A stretch of 64,000 bases of DNA from Clostridiales bacterium (GTDB taxonomy: Bacteria > Bacillota > Clostridia > Peptostreptococcales > Anaerovoracaceae): positions 1 through 64,000 of the forward strand of contig SVCX01000003.1 in the NCBI GenBank assembly GCA_015058145.1, given 5' to 3'. Shown piece after piece: positions 57,421 through 64,000 of this stretch. The notes under the pieces are model-generated. The model searched no databases, was not told the DNA's origin, and was given only the letters and a program-made list of their open reading frames with translations. The translations under genes and the position numbers were made by a program. Each line of letters opens with the position of its first letter. The stretch's first letter is position 1.

Positions 57421-57699
57421 ATGAGTTATGGAATCAAGCCACTCGGCACGAAAGTAGTTATCAAGGAAGTCGCCAGCGAAGAGACGACGGCCAGCGGAAT
57501 CGTACTTCCGGGCAGCGCCCAGGAAAAGCCTCAGGTTGCTGAGGTTCTGGCTGTAGGACCGGGAAGTGAAGATGTGAAGATGGAACTTCAGGTCGGCGAC
57601 AGAGTAATATTCAGCAAATACGCCGGAACAGAAGTGAAATACAACGGCGAAGAAGTAATCATCCTCGACCAGAGAGATATTCTGGCAGTGGTTGAATAA
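57421..57699 (+). CDS. groES: Co-chaperonin GroES
   Basis: [13 protein letters not shown]...[13 protein letters not shown]; follows CIRCE. Confidence 0.95.
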   Translation: MSYGIKPLGTKVVIKEVASEETTASGIVLPGSAQEKPQVAEVLAVGPGSEDVKMELQVGDRVIFSKYAGTEVKYNGEEVIILDQRDILAVVE

Positions 57700-57713
57700 A
57701 AGGAGGTATATGA

Positions 57714-59354
<1,641 letters not shown>

Positions 59355-59389
59355 GCCCGGCCAGCATCGTCTGACACAATAAAATGAAT

Positions 59390-59418
59390 AACCCCGATCC
59401 GCAGTGCGGATCGGGGTT
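59390..59418 (+). terminator. groEL intrinsic terminator
   Basis: AACCCCGATCCGC-AGT-GCGGATCGGGGTT then TTGTT. Confidence 0.8.
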
Positions 59419-59437
59419 TTGTTATGCGTTTACAGTT

Positions 59438-60319
59438 CTATTTGTTTCGCTGTGTCAGGATCTCCTTCAGTTCATCTATCCCGAACTTGTAGGCGGAGTT
59501 GCAGAAGAAGCACTTGATTTCGATTTCTTCTTCATCCGCAATCAGAGATTCCAGATCGTCGGTACTCAAGGTGGCGAGAGCGTGGGAGATGCGCTCGCGG
59601 GAGCAGTTGCAGTGGAAGCGGACAGGCTTCTCTTCGGTGATGACGAGGTCGAGATCGTCGAGGATAAGGGCCAGAATATCTGCCGGTCCCAGGCCGCGCT
59701 CCATGAGTGTGGTCACGGGCTCCAATTTCGCCAGTTTTGACTCAAGAGCCGCGATGACTTCTTCCGGGGCGTCCGGCATGAGCTGGATGATGAATCCGCC
59801 GGAGTACATGACGGAACTGTCCGTTCCGACCTTAACACCCAACGCCACAGCGCTTGGCGTCTGCTCTGAGACGGTGAAGTAGTAGGCAAGGTCTTCACCG
59901 ATTTCACCGGTTTGGAGTTCCACCTGGCCATTGTAGGGTTCCTTCAGGCCGAGGTCCATGCTTACAGTAAGAATACCGCTGCCGATGGCCCCGCCGACGT
60001 CGAGCTTTGTTTCGCCACGTGTCGGGATATCCACCGATGGGTTGCCCGGGAAGCCTTTGACGTTGCCGTGGGAGTCCGCGGTCACGGTGAGGCTGCCGAT
60101 TGGTCCGTCGCCTTTGATGGTAAGAGTGATCAAGTCCTCTTCACCTTTCATCATGGATCCCATCATGGCGCCTGCAGACAGGAGTCTGCCGAGGGCCGCC
60201 GTGACGACGGGGTAGGTCTTGTGTATTTCGCGCGCTTCGCTGACCATTTCGGTTGAATCTACAGCAAACGCTCTGATGTGTTCCTGCGCGGCTGTCGCGC
60301 GGATGATTTTGTCAGTCAT
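59438..60319 (-). CDS. hslO: Hsp33 redox chaperone HslO
   Basis: FHCNCSRERISHAL ... EEIEIKCFFCNSAYKF (CxC, CxxC). Confidence 0.95.
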   Translation of the reverse strand: MTDKIIRATAAQEHIRAFAVDSTEMVSEAREIHKTYPVVTAALGRLLSAGAMMGSMMKGEEDLITLTIKGDGPIGSLTVTADSHGNVKGFPGNPSVDIPTRGETKLDVGGAIGSGILTVSMDLGLKEPYNGQVELQTGEIGEDLAYYFTVSEQTPSAVALGVKVGTDSSVMYSGGFIIQLMPDAPEEVIAALESKLAKLEPVTTLMERGLGPADILALILDDLDLVITEEKPVRFHCNCSRERISHALATLSTDDLESLIADEEEIEIKCFFCNSAYKFGIDELKEILTQRNK

Positions 60320-61226
60320 GGAGTTCTCCTTTCGGGGTATCAGTTATCTGTATCAGAAGCAGCGCGATGAACATGATCACGCAGCCGGTTATCTCTCTTC
60401 CGCTCATCACCTCGTGCAGGAAGATAGCGCCGCTCAAAACAGCGAAGACCGATTCCAGACTCATGATGATGGTCGATATTACAGGTGGCGCAGTTTTCTG
60501 TCCGAAGATCTGCAGGGTGTAGGCGGCTCCGATTTCCAGCAATCCCGTGTATAGAATCGGAATCCTGCAATCGATGATGGCCGACACTTCAACGGTTTCA
60601 AAGGCAAAGGCGCACACCCCCGACAAAATGGCGGCGATGACGAACTGCATGAAGGAAAGTTTCATCGGATTCACTTTGTCCGCGTAGTGGTCGATCAGAA
60701 TGATCTCGGCAGCCGAGAAAACGGAACTGCCTAAGACTAGTCCGTCGCCGAGCTGCAGGTGCAGGAATTCTCCAGCGGAGCCGGTCATGCACAATAGGTA
60801 CAGACCAACCAGAGCAACCGCAATGCAAAACCAGGTAAACCTGCGGATTTTGCGCCTGAGAAACAGCATTAAGATCGGAACGACCGCTACGTACATGGCG
60901 GATATGAAGCCCGCCTTACCCGCAGTGGTGTAGACCAGCCCAATCTGCTGCAGAGAGCTGAGACCAAAGTTCGCCAGGCCTGTCAGCAAGCCGGCTTTGA
61001 GCATGGTTTTGTCGCTGAAACGCATGACGTCGAGGCCCTTGCTTTTGCAGTAGTGATCGTAAATAAAGATGAAAGGCAGTGTCGCGAGGGACCCTATGCC
61101 GAAGCGCATGAGACCGAAGGTCATTGGGCCCACATAGTCCATCCCTGTTTTCTGGAAAACAAAAGACACTCCCCAAATGAGAGCGGCCAGAAACAATAGG
61201 GATTCGCCTTTCAGCTGTTCTTTCAT
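60312..61226 (-). CDS. EamA/DMT-family transporter
   Basis: 10-TM pattern; FLAALIWGVSFVFQKTGMDYVGPMTF. Confidence 0.85.
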   Translation of the reverse strand: MKEQLKGESLLFLAALIWGVSFVFQKTGMDYVGPMTFGLMRFGIGSLATLPFIFIYDHYCKSKGLDVMRFSDKTMLKAGLLTGLANFGLSSLQQIGLVYTTAGKAGFISAMYVAVVPILMLFLRRKIRRFTWFCIAVALVGLYLLCMTGSAGEFLHLQLGDGLVLGSSVFSAAEIILIDHYADKVNPMKLSFMQFVIAAILSGVCAFAFETVEVSAIIDCRIPILYTGLLEIGAAYTLQIFGQKTAPPVISTIIMSLESVFAVLSGAIFLHEVMSGREITGCVIMFIALLLIQITDTPKGELHD

Positions 61227-61289
61227 ACAGTGCTACCTCTGCGCGTTTTTTTCAGTTTGTCACACTTGAATGAAACTGTCAAGAACGCC

Positions 61290-62174
61290 TCACTCCTTGT
61301 TCCGCTCAAGGAATGCGATTGCCGTAACAGACAGCAGAATGATAAGTCCGCCGACGATCTGTGTGGCCGTGAGTATTTTGCCGAAGATGAAGATGGAGAA
61401 AATGACTGCCGTTACAGGAAGTACATTTTCGAAGGCGGCAACCAGGGTCGTCGACAGTTTGCCGACTGCGTAGATGTAGCCGAACTCGCCGATGATGATG
61501 CATACGATCGCTGTAGCTAAAGTCACCAGAACACCCATTGGGGTCACCGTCAAACCCGCGTGAGACACAGTCTGGGACACGATGACCACAGGCGTCTGCA
61601 CGATCAGTCCTGAGAGGAACAGTCCCGTCAGAAGGGTAAGCAGATCGTATTTATCATAGAGAGGTTTCACAATAACAATGTAGATTGTCCAGGAAATAGC
61701 GGCGGCGAACATGGCCAGCACGCCGACAGCATTGAGGCCCATAGGCTCCCCGGAAACCAGTAGATAAACCCCGAGAATCGAAGCCAGGATGCAGACGACC
61801 TTCAGCGGTGTGATCTTATTCCCGTAGATGATGCGGTCGCCAATCATCCCGAAGATCGGAACGGTGGCCATGATGAGCGAGGAAAAGGACGCCGAAGTGA
61901 GACCGGTGCCCAGATTTTCTATGGTGAAGTACACCGACATACCGATTGCCCCTGAAAGAAATATGCGTGGCATATCCTCTCTTTTGATGTGCAGTCCGCC
62001 TCTGAAAATGAGCGAACAGGCAATCAAAAGCACGGTCCCGATGACGAGCCGTACAAAGGTGAACATTGCAGGGGACAGGAACCCCATCATATACTCGATG
62101 GCAATAAAGTCGAACCCCCAGATGAAATTGACGCCGATAATCGCGAGTAATGGTTTGGTATTTGAATGATTCAT
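61290..62174 (-). CDS. EamA/DMT-family transporter
   Basis: 10-TM pattern; AIIGVNFIWGFDFIAIEYMMGFLSPAMFTFVRL. Confidence 0.85.
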   Translation of the reverse strand: MNHSNTKPLLAIIGVNFIWGFDFIAIEYMMGFLSPAMFTFVRLVIGTVLLIACSLIFRGGLHIKREDMPRIFLSGAIGMSVYFTIENLGTGLTSASFSSLIMATVPIFGMIGDRIIYGNKITPLKVVCILASILGVYLLVSGEPMGLNAVGVLAMFAAAISWTIYIVIVKPLYDKYDLLTLLTGLFLSGLIVQTPVVIVSQTVSHAGLTVTPMGVLVTLATAIVCIIIGEFGYIYAVGKLSTTLVAAFENVLPVTAVIFSIFIFGKILTATQIVGGLIILLSVTAIAFLERNKE

Positions 62175-62294
62175 ATAAGAAATTCTAACATGAGGACAGC
62201 GCAAAAGCAAAAGTGTGGTATAATCAATTATTATTTCAAGTAACAACGATCCCATGTAAATAATGTATTCATATATATAGTAGGAGGAAGCAAA

Positions 62295-63269
62295 ATGGAT
62301 CCAAATGTAAGACCGGAAACTATGGAAAGAATCACAACTCCGGAGCTGGCGCAGGCGTTCATCGACGAGCAGATTACGGCAGTGAAGGAACAGGTGGGGG
62401 ACAAGAAAGTCCTGCTGGCTCTGTCAGGCGGCGTTGACTCATCCGTCGTCGCGGCGCTGCTGATCAAGGCGATCGGCGATCAGCTGGTATGCGTGCACGT
62501 CAACCACGGATTGCTGCGTAAGGGTGAACCGGAGCAGGTCATCCAGGTGTTCAAGGAAGAACTGGGCGCAAACCTCATCTACGTTGACGCGGTGGACAGA
62601 TTCCTGGACAAACTGGCAGGCGTGGACGACCCTGAAACAAAGAGAAAGATCATCGGCAAGGAGTTCATCGATGTCTTTGCAGAAGAAGCTTCGAAACTGG
62701 AAGGAATCGAGTTCCTGGGACAGGGAACAATCTATCCGGATATCCTCGAATCAGACGGCGTGAAAGCTCACCATAATGTAGGCGGACTGCCGGAAGACCT
62801 GCAGTTTGAATTGGTCGAGCCAGTCAAGCTTTTGTATAAAGACGAAGTCAGAGTAGTCGGCAAGCAGCTGGGTCTGCCTGATGGTATGGTCTACAGACAG
62901 CCGTTCCCGGGCCCGGGTCTGGGCGTCAGATGCGTTGGTGCCATCACACGCGACAGACTGGAAGCGGTTCGCGAAGCGGACGCCATCGTTCGTGAAGAAA
63001 TCGGTAAGATGAGCCCTGCACCATGGCAGTACTTCGTAGCGATTCCTGACGTCAAGTCAACGGGAATCAAGGACGGCAAACGCTACATGGGATGGGCCGC
63101 AGTCATCCGCGCGATTCACACTGTAGATGCAGTTACCGCGAAGTCAGTCGAAATTCCATGGGATATGCTCTGCATCATCCGCGACAGGATTATTGCAGAA
63201 GTTCCGGGTATCAACAGGGTGCTCTGGGACATCTCTGACAAACCTGTTTCGACCATAGAGTGGGAATAG
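62295..63269 (+). CDS. guaA: GMP synthase ATP-pyrophosphatase subunit (no glutaminase domain)
   Basis: LLALSGGVDSSVVAALL; RQPFPGPGLGVRCVGAITRDRLEAVREADAIV; 324 aa only. Confidence 0.9.
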   Translation: MDPNVRPETMERITTPELAQAFIDEQITAVKEQVGDKKVLLALSGGVDSSVVAALLIKAIGDQLVCVHVNHGLLRKGEPEQVIQVFKEELGANLIYVDAVDRFLDKLAGVDDPETKRKIIGKEFIDVFAEEASKLEGIEFLGQGTIYPDILESDGVKAHHNVGGLPEDLQFELVEPVKLLYKDEVRVVGKQLGLPDGMVYRQPFPGPGLGVRCVGAITRDRLEAVREADAIVREEIGKMSPAPWQYFVAIPDVKSTGIKDGKRYMGWAAVIRAIHTVDAVTAKSVEIPWDMLCIIRDRIIAEVPGINRVLWDISDKPVSTIEWE

Positions 63270-63291
63270 AAATTGAATGATAGAAATGAAT

Positions 63292-63327
63292 AAAAATAGC
63301 GCAGACAACAATGTCTGCGCTATTTTT
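63292..63327. terminator. Bidirectional-type intrinsic terminator after guaA
   Basis: AAAAATAGCGCAGACA-ACAA-TGTCTGCGCTATTTTT perfect 16-bp stem. Confidence 0.9.
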
Positions 63328-63408
63328 ATCCCCCGGGGAGGCTTGTGGGGACCCCCGGGTCTAACTTAAAATAACATAAACGCTTTAGCAGTGCAAAGGA
63401 GGAACGAA

Positions 63409-64000
63409 ATGAAAAAAGCTATTCTTAAAATGACTGTCCTTGCCTTTGCAATAGTTCTCACCATGGGACTGTGCATTGGTCTTTCGGCGTGCGGCGGAAG
63501 TGAAGAAGGCGGCTCGGCGGAAGTGACGAATGATGAAAACACGCTTGTATACGGAAGTGGAGATTACACCAGAATCAATCCGGCCATCGATGAGCATGGT
63601 GAGATCAATCTGCTGCTCTTTGATGGGCTTATGGGACACGATGAAAACAACCAGGTTGTCCCGGCGCTGGCAGAGAGCTATGAATTAGATGAAGCCACAA
63701 ATACGTATACGTTCAAGCTTCGTGAAGATGTCAAGTGGCATGACGGTGAGCCGTTCACTGCCGAAGATGTAAAATTCACGATAGAGGCGATCATGGATCC
63801 TGAAAATGAATCGGAGATCTTCTCTAACTATGAGGATGTAGAGGAGATTACGACAGACGGAGATTATCAGATCAGCTTCAAACTCAAAGATCCAAACTAC
63901 GCATTCCTCGAGTATATGACGATCGGCATCTTGCCGAAGCATCTGCTTGAAGGGAAGAGCATGCAGGAGGATGAATACTTCAGGGCGCCTGTAGGAACAG
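63409..64000 (+). CDS. SBP_bac_5-type peptide/nickel-binding lipoprotein (3' truncated by window)
   Basis: Lipobox CIGLSACGG; YELDEATNTYTFKLREDVKWHDGEPFTAEDVKFTI; open to window end, so absent from ORF track. Confidence 0.85.
   Translation, partial: MKKAILKMTVLAFAIVLTMGLCIGLSACGGSEEGGSAEVTNDENTLVYGSGDYTRINPAIDEHGEINLLLFDGLMGHDENNQVVPALAESYELDEATNTYTFKLREDVKWHDGEPFTAEDVKFTIEAIMDPENESEIFSNYEDVEEITTDGDYQISFKLKDPNYAFLEYMTIGILPKHLLEGKSMQEDEYFRAPVGT

Overview
The window reads as a Clostridia-type bacterial chromosome segment dominated by molybdenum/tungsten (Mo/W) enzyme biology. From left to right it contains: (i) a candidate Amadori-product (fructoselysine/glucoselysine-type) catabolic operon with a PfkB kinase (5' truncated), two GntR/UTRA regulators, a SIS-domain deglycase, a PotABCD-type ABC transporter and a GPH/MFS transporter; (ii) a class-V aminotransferase (cysteine desulfurase-like) plus an unknown protein; (iii) two large fused [2Fe-2S]-molybdopterin aldehyde oxidoreductase/xanthine dehydrogenase-like enzymes facing each other, with a dedicated ThiF/MoeB and a MoaD-like protein; (iv) a Moco/Tuco-type riboswitch plus terminator leading an operon of exported proteins, a BtuCD/FecCD-type ABC importer, an ExbB/TolQ-like channel with a DUF2149-like partner, a lipoprotein with a SUOX-like fold, and an FAD/NAD oxidoreductase; (v) a tungsten AOR module (Fe-S subunit, AOR, second MoaD-like protein); (vi) cofactor synthesis and transport genes (mobB, moeA-like, moaA, MOSC-mogA fusion, modABC, moaC) with a Crp/Fnr regulator and three matching palindromes; (vii) a MoxR-DUF58-transglutaminase cassette running into a Mo-hydroxylase maturation cassette (methyltransferase, AMP-ligase-like, XdhC, NTP-transferase/phosphatase fusion); (viii) housekeeping genes (tsaEBD, rimI, ABC-F, acpP, rex, groESL with CIRCE, hslO, EamA transporters, standalone GMP synthase ATPase domain, start of an SBP_bac_5 gene). 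The candidates for new biology are the riboswitch-led envelope/uptake locus (about 19.1-28.0 kb) and two related, unassigned leader RNAs with terminators (18862-18947 minus strand; 28072-28159 plus strand) in front of the two types of Mo/W enzyme. All family calls come from reading motifs by eye; no database search was run.
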